Origin: a virus
Direction: 5' to 3' (one strand)
Length of the DNA: 33,794 nucleotides
Virus record (IMG/VR): IMGVR_UViG_3300032246_001485
Coordinates: 1 to 33,794 of that record
The translations under genes were made by a program, and so were the position numbers. A model generated the notes under the pieces. It saw only the letters and a program-made list of their open reading frames with translations. It had not been told where the DNA came from and searched no databases. The stretch's first letter is position 1. Every line of letters begins with the position of its first letter. Of the stretch, positions 13,799-20,421 are shown piece by piece.

Positions 13799-14020
13799 TT
13801 ACCAGATTTCACCTAACTCGTCGTGTGGGTGAGTTGTCGGTGAACCACAGACTAGGCACGCTTGGTCTGCTGGGTCTGCTGGCGAGTTGATTTCGCAAGG
13901 CTCGCACCAACCCCACTTGACCTCTGGGTGTTCGGCAAGGATGAATGCGAAGACGGCATCTTGACCACGCTCGGTGTAAATGCGCTCGCAGGTTTCAGAT
14001 AAGTTGTTTGGTTTTGTCAT
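13799..14020 (-). CDS. Small zinc-ribbon protein
   Basis: 73 aa: WCEPCEIN and CLVCGSPT form two CxxC pairs about 17 residues apart; HPHDELGE follows. Coupled to the upstream gene by TAATG and ends at a terminator. Function unknown. Confidence 0.8.
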   Translation of the reverse strand: MTKPNNLSETCERIYTERGQDAVFAFILAEHPEVKWGWCEPCEINSPADPADQACLVCGSPTTHPHDELGEIW

Positions 14021-14211
14021 TAGGTTTTCTCTACTTTTACTTCTAGTGAGTTGAATAACTCGGTGTTAGTTGCATTGATGATGTCGGTGAACGCTAGGTT
14101 CTTTACGAATCGGATTAGGGTCTCTTCGTCGGCGATGTCTTCAAACATCTCGGCGTGTTCCCCCTCTGGGTAAAACTCAAAGGTGAGTCCTACTTTAATT
14201 ACTTTTGGCAT
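14020..14211 (-). CDS. Hypothetical protein
   Basis: 63 aa, starting MPKVIKVGLTFEFYPEGEH, acidic, a likely strand followed by helices. Overlaps the next gene by one base. Not recognised. Confidence 0.7.
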   Translation of the reverse strand: MPKVIKVGLTFEFYPEGEHAEMFEDIADEETLIRFVKNLAFTDIINATNTELFNSLEVKVEKT

Positions 14212-14225
14212 AATCGGTGTTCTCC

Positions 14226-14492
14226 CTAACCTAGTAGTTCCACTACGAGTTCCATTACCTCTTCAAGTGAACGCCCTTCAAGGTCTTCGCTTAGGTAGTC
14301 GGAGTAGTCGTAGTATGCGTGTGGCTGACGATTGAATAGTTCAAGCGTGTTGCTTTTACCATCCCAAGTTACCAAGTCGCCCTCGGAGTTACTTCCCACG
14401 ATTGCGCCATAGTAGGTTACGATTTCGCTCGGCGACAGGCGAGTTGTCGGAACTCCGCCCTCTACCTTTTGCCCTGAGTCGTTGATTTTCAT
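14226..14492 (-). CDS. Hypothetical protein
   Basis: 88 aa, GAAAGGGGA upstream of ATG 14492. Contains EIVTYYGAIVGSNSEGDLVT and an acidic helical end LEEVMELVVELLG. First gene of a three-gene unit (14492 to 13799). Not recognised. Confidence 0.7.
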   Translation of the reverse strand: MKINDSGQKVEGGVPTTRLSPSEIVTYYGAIVGSNSEGDLVTWDGKSNTLELFNRQPHAYYDYSDYLSEDLEGRSLEEVMELVVELLG

Positions 14493-14542
14493 TTTGTCCC
14501 CTTTCGTAAAGACATCTTTATTATCGGTGTTGCCACAGACAT

Positions 14543-14779
14543 TTATTTAGTTGTCACGCACTCTGGCTGGAATCTGCCAACGCGAACATTCGGCGATTTG
14601 CCGGGAACCATTGTCAAGATGTGCCACCACTTGTCGTAACTAGCACGGCGTTCCCCGAACTCTTCGGGGTAGTAAGAGCGAGTAATCTTTTCGCCACACT
14701 CGGCGCAGACTGACCATAGGTTACTCCATTGGTCGTCAGTAACTTCTGTCGGTGTGTGCTTGACTGCTGGTTCTTTCAT
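14543..14779 (-). CDS. Hypothetical protein with one CxxC
   Basis: 78 aa, AAAGGAG before ATG 14779. VCAECGEKITRSY holds one CxxC and a third Cys lies near the end (QPECVTTK), so a Zn site is possible but incomplete. Not recognised. Confidence 0.7.
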   Translation of the reverse strand: MKEPAVKHTPTEVTDDQWSNLWSVCAECGEKITRSYYPEEFGERRASYDKWWHILTMVPGKSPNVRVGRFQPECVTTK

Positions 14780-14811
14780 CTTTGGTTTCTCCTTTCAAGA
14801 GATACTCTTAT

Positions 14812-14840
14812 AGTAAATCATACCTACGACATCTTGTCAA
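14812..14840 (-). promoter_or_regulatory. Promoter of 14543-14779 gene
   Basis: TTGACA (14840-14835) with AGATGTC following, 17-nt spacer, TTTACT (14817-14812). Confidence 0.7.
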
Positions 14841-14842
14841 GT

Positions 14843-15271
14843 TTATTTCCGAATAAGTTTTGCCATTTCCCAAATGACATTTTCTGGAACAGGATTTTCC
14901 CGCAACGCATTTCGGCGAACGCACTCTTCAATCGGAACATCTAAGAAAGAGTTGTCCAACTCAAACTCGGCGTCACAATCTTCGGCGATACGCTGTAAAG
15001 ATTTAAAAGTCTTCGGCGAAAGATTTGTGTTGTCCACAATCACCAACTCATAACCAAGTCGGAACGAGTTGCGAATAATCTCGGCGCGAACCTTTCCTAA
15101 AAGTTGTGAAGAGTTTGAACTCGGCGCGAACGAACTTCCGAACATCATTGCGCTCAACTCGTCGTTGTTCACTCTCAATGCTGTCCCTGCTTCCGCGAGC
15201 GCGAGCAACTCGCGAGCGTAAGTTGATTTGCCCGAAGCAGGTAGTCCTTGAAGCACAAGTAGTTTTTTCAT
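14843..15271 (-). CDS. P-loop kinase of polynucleotide-kinase type
   Basis: 142 aa from ATG 15271. Walker A GLPASGKST (about residues 9-17), RVNNDELSAMMF (substrate-side Asp/Arg as in T4 Pnk-like kinases), VIVDNTNLSPKTF as Walker B-like strand, and ECVRRNALREN lid Arg residues. These match the AAA_33/Pnk 5'-kinase group that phosphorylates 5'-OH RNA or DNA ends, often in phage RNA repair. No phosphatase domain or ligase is nearby. TATGAT ends 7 nt before ATG with no Shine-Dalgarno: leaderless. Confidence 0.85.
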   Translation of the reverse strand: MKKLLVLQGLPASGKSTYARELLALAEAGTALRVNNDELSAMMFGSSFAPSSNSSQLLGKVRAEIIRNSFRLGYELVIVDNTNLSPKTFKSLQRIAEDCDAEFELDNSFLDVPIEECVRRNALRENPVPENVIWEMAKLIRK

Positions 15272-15278
15272 AAAACTA

Positions 15279-15306
15279 ATCATACTGAACTGAACTAAAA
15301 TGTCAA
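15279..15306 (-). promoter_or_regulatory. Leaderless promoter of the kinase gene
   Basis: TTGACA (15306-15301), 16-nt spacer, TATGAT (15284-15279), ATG 7 nt later. Confidence 0.8.
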
Positions 15307-15371
15307 GAGGAATAGCAGCATTATAAGAATGGAAAAACCAGCAGCCTGGTTATTTCCCGCAGTTCTGCTTC

Positions 15372-15387
15372 TCGAACATTTGTTCGC
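15372..15387. promoter_or_regulatory. LexA/SOS box 2
   Basis: TCGAACATTTGTTCGC, one mismatch to the TCGAAC-N4-GTTCGA palindrome. Confidence 0.65.
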
Positions 15388-15422
15388 CTCGACGCGAAGA
15401 TGGAAGTTTTTATCATAAAAAC

Positions 15423-15451
15423 TTGACAAATCAAAAAGTTCCTGTTACCTG
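15423..15451 (+). promoter_or_regulatory. Plus-strand promoter-like repeat unit 1
   Basis: TTGACA (15423-15428), 17-nt spacer, TACCTG; embedded in AACTTGACAAAT...CCTGTTACCTGG, repeated at 15650. No gene follows. Confidence 0.4.
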
Positions 15452-15518
15452 GATAAGTTATTACTTACAACTCAGTCTTCCTCTGCCGCCAGGTCCTCCC
15501 TTTTTCCATTCAGTTTCC

Positions 15519-15534
15519 TCGAACATTTGTTCGA
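15519..15534. promoter_or_regulatory. LexA/SOS box 3
   Basis: TCGAACATTTGTTCGA, a perfect palindrome of the LexA type, extended by C/G on each side. Confidence 0.75.
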
Positions 15535-15651
15535 GAGGCTTCGCGAAAACTGCTAGACGCGAAGATTTTTTGCTGAGGTGCATAAATCCATCATTTCTTA
15601 TGCTTTTTTGCCAGGGCCTTGGGTAAATCTTTATCCTCAGAAGCAAAAAAC

Positions 15652-15680
15652 TTGACAAATAAAGAAATGCCTGTTACCTG
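15652..15680 (+). promoter_or_regulatory. Plus-strand promoter-like repeat unit 2
   Basis: TTGACA (15652-15657), 17-nt spacer, TACCTG. Nearly identical to the unit at 15421 including CCTGTTACCTGG. Confidence 0.4.
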
Positions 15681-16176
15681 GGAAAACTAAATAAAAGATG
15701 GCAGCATAATGCGAATGGAAAAACCTCCAACCTGGTTCTATCTTCCTTATTTTTTTTATTTTTTATGTTTATGCTCATCATAAAAAAGTATGTTTTGTCA
15801 AGTTTTACTCACCTCAGCCTGTCTTTTGCAGTTCCTCGCCCAATGAGGCTCTGCATAGCCCATCTAGAAGCAAGGTTTTATGTTATAAATCCCTCGACTC
15901 GCATCATTTTTCTCCTCGACGCGAAGTTTTCCTCGACGCATCATTTTTCGATTATTTCGATTATTTCCTAGGTTTTATGATTTTCCATTCGCCTGGCGTC
16001 CTGGAAAATTAAAACTTTCTATTTCTGCATCTTGTTTTGTATTTGTCAAGTGATTTCTCCTCAGTTTCGCTTATTTCCAGCCTTTTATGCTTTTGATGAG
16101 CCTTCTTATGCTTTTCACGCGTCATCTGCATTTGCTTCCATCTGTCCCATCTGCGCTTTTTTGATTAAAAAGGCTT

Positions 16177-16485
16177 ACCGTTGGCTTTTTTCACGCCTAC
16201 ATACATACCACTCAAAAAACGCTCACCGTTAATACTTATTACGCTTGCCGTTAGTCAAAACAGGCGCGAGCCGTTAGAGCGAGCCGTTACACCTGAAAAG
16301 AGCGAGCCGTTAGCACTTGCCGTCAAGCACTAGCCGTTACCCGTCAAAGACCAGCCGTTAGCCCAAGCCGAGCCGTTACCCAAGCCAGCCGTTAGCGCAG
16401 ACCGTATCGGCGTTCAAGGGTGAGCCGTCGCGGGTAAAGGAAAACCCCCGCCGTTATCCAGCGGGGGTGAATCCGTTTGCCGTTA
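16177..16485. repeat. Cluster of about 17 CCGT(T/C)A motifs (AACGGCNNGC on minus)
   Basis: CCGT occurs at 16178, 16226, 16248, 16271, 16284, 16307, 16320, 16334, 16341, 16355, 16373, 16389, 16402, 16425, 16451, 16473 and 16480, all in the same orientation and mostly as GCCGTTA. Gaps are often 13-14 or 22-23 nt. Confidence 0.8.
16442..16470 (-). terminator. Terminator after 16483 gene, inside motif cluster
   Basis: ACCCCCGC pairs with GCGGGGGT; loop contains CGTTA; minus strand ends GGGGGTTTTCC. Confidence 0.8.
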
Positions 16486-16626
16486 GTCGTCTATGTCCGC
16501 ACCGCAAGCCGAGCAGGTCGCGAAGTAGTGACCCTCGCCCTCGTTTGCGGAGTCACCGCACTCATCGCACCACAGCCATAGGTAGTCCGCGTCACAGCAG
16601 ACACTCTGAGCGGTATCCGTAGCCAT
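16483..16626 (-). CDS. 47-residue zinc-ribbon protein
   Basis: Starts MATDTAQSVCCDADYLWLWC; further CDEC and CSAC pairs give up to three Cys pairs, a rubredoxin/zinc-ribbon-like protein ending DIDD. ATG overlaps the upstream stop (TAATG). Its TAA stop is the first three bases of a TAACGGC motif. Function unknown. Confidence 0.75.
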   Translation of the reverse strand: MATDTAQSVCCDADYLWLWCDECGDSANEGEGHYFATCSACGADIDD

Positions 16627-17087
16627 TAGACACGCCCCGAACATACAGGGCCGATTCCGTCGGCGACGGAGCGAGGGTCGGTGAGGAACTTCGCGCAGAC
16701 ACAGCAGAATCCGTATTCCACGCCAAAGGCTTTTGCCTCTTCGACGGTCATACGCATCTCGGCGGTGAGGTGGCGCATTGCCCCAGCCTCAAAGATGAAC
16801 TTGCGTTCGGCGACATCTAGGTGCTTGGCGTAGAGGCGCCCGGTTTCGCGAGACGCCTGAACCTTGTAAATGATTCCAGCGTTGTCGCGATACATACCTT
16901 CTTCCACAGGGAAGTCGGCGCGGACACCAGCGACACGCTTAGGCGCGTTGATGAGAGTTCCAATGAACTCTGAGGCTTGCTTTGAAGAAAGCCCAGCGAA
17001 CTCTACGACCAGCGTGTTCTCACGCTCAGCAAGTAGAGATTGTAGGAACGAGACTTGGCGCTCGCTCGCAGGGGTGATGTTGGTCAT
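16626..17087 (-). CDS. Protein with DUF6011-like C-terminal zinc motif
   Basis: 153 aa from ATG 17087 (AGGAG 9 nt upstream). The N-terminal half resembles helical segments of phage proteins that scan DNA (ASERQVSFLQSLLAERE, SSKQASEFIGTLINAP). The C-terminus CCVCAKFLTDPRSVADGIGP followed by VC is the DUF6011 signature CxxCxxxLTDPxSVxxGIGPxC, probably a Zn knuckle. Often found in actinophage and plasmid proteins of unknown role. Noticeably GC-richer than its neighbours. Confidence 0.85.
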   Translation of the reverse strand: MTNITPASERQVSFLQSLLAERENTLVVEFAGLSSKQASEFIGTLINAPKRVAGVRADFPVEEGMYRDNAGIIYKVQASRETGRLYAKHLDVAERKFIFEAGAMRHLTAEMRMTVEEAKAFGVEYGFCCVCAKFLTDPRSVADGIGPVCSGRV

Positions 17088-17125
17088 TTGTATCATCTCC
17101 TAAGGTAAAACTTCCAACAGTATTG

Positions 17126-17156
17126 AGTATAGCGTATCGCTAGGACATTTTGTCAA
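17126..17156 (-). promoter_or_regulatory. Promoter of 17087 gene
   Basis: TTGACA (17156-17151) running into AAATGTC; TATACT (17131-17126) at 19-nt spacing. Confidence 0.65.
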
Positions 17157-17157
17157 G

Positions 17158-17361
17158 TTACTTGGCAAAGTCCATAGAGACATCTTGAATCTGGAACTTG
17201 TCCCAGAAGTTCTTACCAAACTTAAGTTCAGCAAGAATGTCTGCCATCTCAAAAACAGTGATGACATTTTCTTCGGCGTGGCAGGAAATCTCCAATGGTG
17301 TCTCAACTTCGACATCCACAGTTCTGAGTTTTCCCGCGTAGGTGATAATTAATTTATTCAT
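17158..17361 (-). CDS. Hypothetical protein, probably leaderless
   Basis: 67 aa: MNKLIITYAGKLRTVDVEVE, one Cys/His pair (SCHAEEN), acidic. TACTAT (17373-17368) is 6 nt before ATG and no Shine-Dalgarno is present. Not recognised. Confidence 0.7.
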   Translation of the reverse strand: MNKLIITYAGKLRTVDVEVETPLEISCHAEENVITVFEMADILAELKFGKNFWDKFQIQDVSMDFAK

Positions 17362-17367
17362 ACCCTG

Positions 17368-17398
17368 ATAGTAACAACACCCCCTGACATTTTGTCAA
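17368..17398 (-). promoter_or_regulatory. Leaderless promoter of 17361 gene
   Basis: TTGACA (17398-17393) followed by AAATGTCAG, TACTAT at 19-nt spacing. Confidence 0.65.
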
Positions 17399-17418
17399 GG
17401 GGTGTCGCACATTTATTT

Positions 17419-17634
17419 TTAGTCAGCGTCAATCCAACGCCAGATGGTTGGTAGGAATAGCCAGACCACAAGCCAAGCAAAACTCAGCGCAGGGAAGTTA
17501 GCCACAGCATCACGCCACGAACCAACAGGGCCAGTGCCTAGCATTACCAATAGCGCGTAAAGGACAAAGTATCCCGCGAGCGCAAAAGGTAGCGTCAGCA
17601 AGCCAGCAAAGAATCTACGAACTACAAACTTCAT
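17419..17634 (-). CDS. Small two-TM membrane protein
   Basis: 71 aa from ATG 17634 (GGAGATTGAG upstream). MKFVVRRFFAGLLTLPFALA starts a basic N-terminus and first membrane segment; a second is around ALSFAWLVVWLFLPTIW. A longer frame upstream crosses a repeat and a terminator and is rejected. Unknown function. Confidence 0.75.
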   Translation of the reverse strand: MKFVVRRFFAGLLTLPFALAGYFVLYALLVMLGTGPVGSWRDAVANFPALSFAWLVVWLFLPTIWRWIDAD

Positions 17635-17678
17635 CTCAATCTCCAATCGAAATCGTGAGTCAATCAACTCACAACACA

Positions 17679-17706
17679 AAGGTATCAAACCACAATCTTT
17701 TGTCAA
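17679..17706 (-). promoter_or_regulatory. Promoter of 17634 gene
   Basis: TTGACA (17706-17701), 16-nt spacer, TACCTT (17684-17679). Confidence 0.6.
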
Positions 17707-17746
17707 GCATTTCGCAAAAGTTTTTTTTTTAGAAATCCCGCGAGCG

Positions 17747-17810
17747 CCAGGTCCCCTGTTTTTCCATTCACTCGACGCGCAGCGAGGCGCATGGAAAAAG
17801 TGGCGGCGTG
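17747..17810. repeat. Inverted pair of dispersed repeats
   Basis: CCAGG-N7-TTTTTCCA (17747-17766) faces TGGAAAAA (17792-17799), giving an interrupted palindrome of about 60 bp just before a terminator. Confidence 0.65.
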
Positions 17811-17832
17811 CTTCCGGGAAGCGCATAAAAAA

Positions 17833-17866
17833 ATGCACCTCTCAGGAGAGGCGCATCTTTTTTTTT
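17833..17866. terminator. Bidirectional terminator
   Basis: ATGC-CCTCTC pairs with GAGAGG-GCAT (17833-17856); long T-runs on both strands. It follows the stop at 17869. Confidence 0.85.
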
Positions 17867-17868
17867 GA

Positions 17869-18021
17869 TTAGTTAGCGAGCGCGTATTGTGTTTCGTGCG
17901 TTGCGTCACATTCTGGGCAAGTCCACGAAACTAAATCTTCGTCTCCAACTCGCTCAGTGTAAATGTTTGACTCAGGCACGATTCCATCAAAGTGGTCGCC
18001 ACAAGTTCCTAGTAGGTTCAC
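17869..18021 (-). CDS. 50-residue zinc-ribbon protein, GTG start
   Basis: GTG 18021 lies 6 nt after AAAGGA. Product begins MNLLGTCGDHFDGIVPES, then SWTCPECDATHETQ: C..H and CxxC fit a zinc ribbon. The longer frame upstream overlaps the real 50-aa gene at 18086 in another frame and is rejected. Function unknown. Confidence 0.7.
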   Translation of the reverse strand: MNLLGTCGDHFDGIVPESNIYTERVGDEDLVSWTCPECDATHETQYALAN

Positions 18022-18085
18022 TTGGTATCCTTTGTAGTTTTGGTTAGGTGAGCAGTTTGGGGACTTACTCAGGTCACAGGTTCTG

Positions 18086-18238
18086 CTAGTCGCAGAAAGG
18101 CACGAGTTGAGCCTTGATGTGAAGGTCGCTGTCCTTGTTGTAATCCTCAACAAAAGCAACAGACTCTTCAAAAGTGCTGAACGAAAGAATCTTGCGTGAA
18201 AGCAAAATGCTGTCGTAAATGGCGACATCAAAAGTCAT
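18086..18238 (-). CDS. 50-residue hypothetical protein
   Basis: MTFDVAIYDSILLSRKILSF, then a helix FEESVAFVEDYNKDS and an end HIKAQLVPFCD. AGAGGTGATAAAG precedes ATG 18238. Looks like a small ferredoxin-like fold, not recognised. Confidence 0.7.
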   Translation of the reverse strand: MTFDVAIYDSILLSRKILSFSTFEESVAFVEDYNKDSDLHIKAQLVPFCD

Positions 18239-18281
18239 CTTTATCACCTCTCTTTCCGCTCCCCCTGGGAACTACTTACAG

Positions 18282-18311
18282 TCTATGCGCTGCTATGGAC
18301 ATTTTAGTCAA
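18282..18311 (-). promoter_or_regulatory. Promoter of 18238 gene
   Basis: TTGACT (18311-18306) running into AAAATGTCC; CATAGA (18287-18282) at 18 nt. Confidence 0.6.
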
Positions 18312-18328
18312 ACACGATACATTTTGCT

Positions 18329-18345
18329 GTTTGCTCTGAGCGAAC
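18329..18345 (-). promoter_or_regulatory. ClgR-like box A
   Basis: GTTTGCTCTGAGCGAAC, palindrome of type GTTCGC-N5-GCGAAC with one mismatch. It ends 17 nt upstream of the -35 of the 18238 promoter. Confidence 0.55.
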
Positions 18346-18890
18346 AAGATTTGCCCCCTCGCCAGATGACCCGGAAAAACATAAGACCTTCTCGAAGAAA
18401 AAATCGAAGCAAAGCGAAGCATGAGTTTTTTTTGAAATCTAAAAAACTTTCCTCACAAAAATCTAAAAAAGTCAGGTCATCCCTTTTTCCATTCGCTCGA
18501 AGATGCGAAAAAATAAAACCTTACGACGCGTTTTTCCTCTGCATCTCAGTTCTTTGCTTTTTTTTTCAGTTCTTCTGCTTTTTCTAGCATCTTTTCTCCT
18601 CAGCGTCTTTCCTGAATGGAAAATCCACACACCCAGGTGCATCTATCGCATTTCTTATGCTTTTCAGCATTCTCCTCTGCATCTGGAATGTTCCCTCTGC
18701 ATCTGAGGCAAAAACACGACCCGTCAAGTTCTCCACACTGCACATACATAAAACACGACCCGTCACTCTTCTCAACACCTACCCGTTAAGGTTCACGCAT
18801 TATTGCTTAGGGCTAGCCGTCACACGCAATGGGGGCTTGCCGATTGCGCTTGCCGTCTTATCCGTTAGGGGCTAGCCGTTAAAGGAGAAA
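18346..18890. other. Gene-free region
   Basis: A/T-rich tracts, GGAAAAACATAAG and TTATGCTTTT motifs, two CCWGG-N7-TTTTTCCA copies (18473-18491, 18617-18637), then from 18720 a run of CCCGT and GCCGT motifs in one orientation. No supported gene. Confidence 0.6.
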
Positions 18891-19117
18891 CCCCCTAACA
18901 GATTGGGGGAATCTGCTAGGGGGCGAGCCGTCGGGAGTTCGTTAGGGGGAACGGAGATGTCCCGACGGGGTTTTGGGGGCGAGCCGTATCGGTTACTGGG
19001 GGGAGGTCTCGATACGACCCGCCGTGCTGGTCTCCACGGGCTACCGTGGTGGTTACTTGTTATCACTCATAACCAGCAGGTGACGGGGGCGGTGCGTTTG
19101 GGGACACCGCGCCCGTC
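18891..19117. ncRNA. Candidate GC-rich structured RNA, five hairpins
   Basis: Five consecutive stems: CCCCCTA/TAGGGGG with inner AGATT/AATCT (18891-18923); CCGTCGGG/CCCGACGG (18928-18968); CGTATCG/CGATACG (18985-19016); CCACGG/CCGTGG (19034-19049); GACGGG/CCCGTC with inner CGGTG/CACCG (19082-19117). The first and last share a two-stem plan with a 2x2 internal loop. Much GC-richer than its surroundings. Frames here have low-complexity products, so coding is unlikely. Strand and function unknown. Confidence 0.5.
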
Positions 19118-19125
19118 AGGTCTTG

Positions 19126-19449
19126 TTAGGAAAGAGCCTTGATGTAGTCGTAAGACGAGTCTTTCATAATCGCCTCGTAGACTGCTGGATACTGCTCTTT
19201 GAGCATCTGGCGGTCTGGGTCTTGCTTAGACACAGCCAGAATCTTGAAGACGATTTCGCCACCCATAGTGGCTAGTTCGGCGTCTCCTAGTTTTGCTCGG
19301 AGAATGACCTCTGCCTTAGCCTTAGCCTCGTCAGCGTCTTTCTTTGCTTGTAGAGACTCTTTGAAAATACGAAGAGCCTCGCGGACTTCGGCGTCGAATC
19401 CAAGTTCGATTGTCTTGCCTTTTACAGTGGGGGTCAGCGCTTTTGCCAA
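19126..19449 (-). CDS. YqaJ-associated-type protein
   Basis: 107 aa; TTG 19449 is 9 nt from AAGGAG, while TTG 19458 abuts it. FKESLQAKKDADEAKAKAEV is a helical linker, followed by ILRAKLGDAELATMGGEIVF and DRQMLKEQYPAVYEAIMK. The helix-then-beta unit followed by L-K-x-x-x-P-x-x-Y-E resembles the tail that accompanies YqaJ-type phage exonucleases, but no exonuclease domain is in this window. Inference from motif shape only. Confidence 0.65.
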   Translation of the reverse strand: MAKALTPTVKGKTIELGFDAEVREALRIFKESLQAKKDADEAKAKAEVILRAKLGDAELATMGGEIVFKILAVSKQDPDRQMLKEQYPAVYEAIMKDSSYDYIKALS

Positions 19450-19508
19450 TGACCTCAACTCCTTATGTCGTTTTGTCGTTCATCAAATCTTTTGACCTGA
19501 TACTTACT

Positions 19509-19538
19509 ACATTAGGCTATCCCTCTGACATTTGTCAA
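19509..19538 (-). promoter_or_regulatory. Promoter of 19449 gene
   Basis: TTGACA (19538-19533) running into AATGTCAG; TAATGT (19514-19509) at 18 nt. Confidence 0.7.
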
Positions 19539-19652
19539 GTTTATTAGATAACAACTTGATAACGCCTCTTGATGCCTAAATCTTGCTTTCGCTTGATACA
19601 TAAATAGTAACACGATACACAGACATTTTATGCGTGTTTCGCAAACTATTTT

Positions 19653-19669
19653 GTTCGCTGTCAGAGAAC
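19653..19669 (-). promoter_or_regulatory. ClgR-like box B
   Basis: GTTCGCTGTCAGAGAAC, one mismatch from symmetry. Overlaps the stop of the 45-aa gene and lies upstream of an AATGTCTG/TACTAT promoter-like stretch at 19604-19628. Confidence 0.55.
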
Positions 19670-19806
19670 TAAAAGTTCTCGTTCACCCAAGCCAAAAGTT
19701 CGGCGTAGGGTGTGTTGTTTTTTATTAGGTTGAATAGTTCCTGACTCTCAGCGAGCAAGTTCACATCAACAGTAGATTCGTTGGACAACATCAGTAATGT
19801 ATTCAT
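19669..19806 (-). CDS. 45-residue hypothetical protein
   Basis: MNTLLMLSNESTVDVNLLAE, then helical SQELFNLIKNNTPYAEL and LLAWVNENF. AGGAG precedes tandem ATGs (19809, 19806); the second has better spacing. Cotranscribed after the ClgR-like gene, 15 nt gap. Not recognised. Confidence 0.7.
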   Translation of the reverse strand: MNTLLMLSNESTVDVNLLAESQELFNLIKNNTPYAELLAWVNENF

Positions 19807-19821
19807 CATCTCTCCTATGAT

Positions 19822-20115
19822 TTACCAGGTAAGGACTTTTTCCATTGTGTCGAGTTCGACATCTCGTGTGATGTAATCAAACTCCTCGGAGTCGCGCAGT
19901 TTGCGTGATGCCTCGTCAATAATCTTATAGAGGGGGAGTGACAATCCCTGAACGACACATTCCAAAACTAACGAGGAAGCATCTTTTGTTCCTCGCTCAA
20001 CTTCGGAAAGGTAGCCCAATGAAATGTGTGACTTAGCGCTTAGGTCACGCAGGGTCATACCTTTTTCCATTCGCGCTGTGCGAATCGACTCTCCAATAGC
20101 AGTTGCTAGATTCAT
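19822..20115 (-). CDS. ClgR-like XRE-family transcription regulator
   Basis: 97 aa. The HTH spans about residues 7-60: IGESIRTARMEKGMTLRDLS, then ISLGYLSEVERGTKDASS and LVLECVVQGLSLPLYKII. The combination T-L-R-D-x-S, S-L-G-Y-L-S-E-V-E-R-G-x-K-x-A-S-S is diagnostic of ClgR, the actinobacterial activator of clp and lon protease genes and of chaperone-linked stress genes. The family normally ends in an ssrA-like or AA degron; this one ends instead EKVLTW, encoded by a CCAGG-N7-TTTTTCCA repeat. Five ClgR-type palindromes occur in the window, so it may control phage promoters, host genes or both. Confidence 0.85.
   Translation of the reverse strand: MNLATAIGESIRTARMEKGMTLRDLSAKSHISLGYLSEVERGTKDASSLVLECVVQGLSLPLYKIIDEASRKLRDSEEFDYITRDVELDTMEKVLTW
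19825..19844. repeat. Dispersed repeat copy inside ClgR-like coding end
   Basis: CCAGG, 7 nt, TTTTTCCA; encodes the C-terminal MEKVLTW. Confidence 0.6.
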
Positions 20116-20145
20116 TTGTCTTTTTGTCTCTTTCGTTTTGGCAGA

Positions 20146-20421
20146 TTAGTCTGCTTGTTCAGTTTCTTTTGACTCTTCTTCTTCTGACTTGTCATTAGGG
20201 TCAAAGCCAGCAACAACCTTGCCATCTTTGTCGAGGATAGAAACCTCGCCAGCAATGAACTCGGGAGTCGGAAGAACTGGGTATTCTGCTTTGTATTCGT
20301 CGGCGATTGGGTCGTTCAGAATGTATTTCAGAACGCACGCAGTCGCTTGACGCTGTGCTACAAACTCGTCGAGGTCTTCAATCTCGAATCGCACTTGGGC
20401 GACAACTGTGAACTTTTCCAT
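20146..20421 (-). CDS. Hypothetical protein with acidic tail
   Basis: 91 aa: MEKFTVVAQVRFEIEDLDEF suggests a strand-helix start; middle PEFIAGEVSILDKDGKVVAG; acidic low-complexity end. GAAGG is 8 nt upstream. Followed by the ClgR-like gene in the same unit. Not recognised. Confidence 0.75.
   Translation of the reverse strand: MEKFTVVAQVRFEIEDLDEFVAQRQATACVLKYILNDPIADEYKAEYPVLPTPEFIAGEVSILDKDGKVVAGFDPNDKSEEEESKETEQAD

Larger units (their letters stand above)
15307..16482. other. 1.2-kb gene-free repeat mosaic
   Basis: No frame with start signals or protein-like composition. It holds two LexA boxes, two near-identical plus-strand promoter-like units (15421, 15650), minus-strand TTGACA sites near 15790 and 16045, four or five copies of the CCWGG-N7-TTTTTCCA repeat, several TTATGCTTTT motifs, and from 16177 a cluster of about 17 CCGT motifs ending in a terminator. 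Confidence 0.7.

Noticed and set aside
15423-16232. Several 60-70-aa frames in the gene-free region
   Set aside because: No start signals; their sequence is set by dispersed repeats and A/T tracts.
16177-16485. CRISPR array
   Set aside because: The repeated unit is only about 7-10 bases with irregular spacing and no uniform repeats or cas genes.
18219-18706. Plus-strand frames of 122 and 67 aa
   Set aside because: Built on Phe/Ser/Lys-rich T- and A-tracts of intergenic repeats, no ribosome-binding site.
18872-19142. Frames on both strands through the five-hairpin region
   Set aside because: Pro/Arg/Gly-rich products without start signals; RNA structure explains the composition better.
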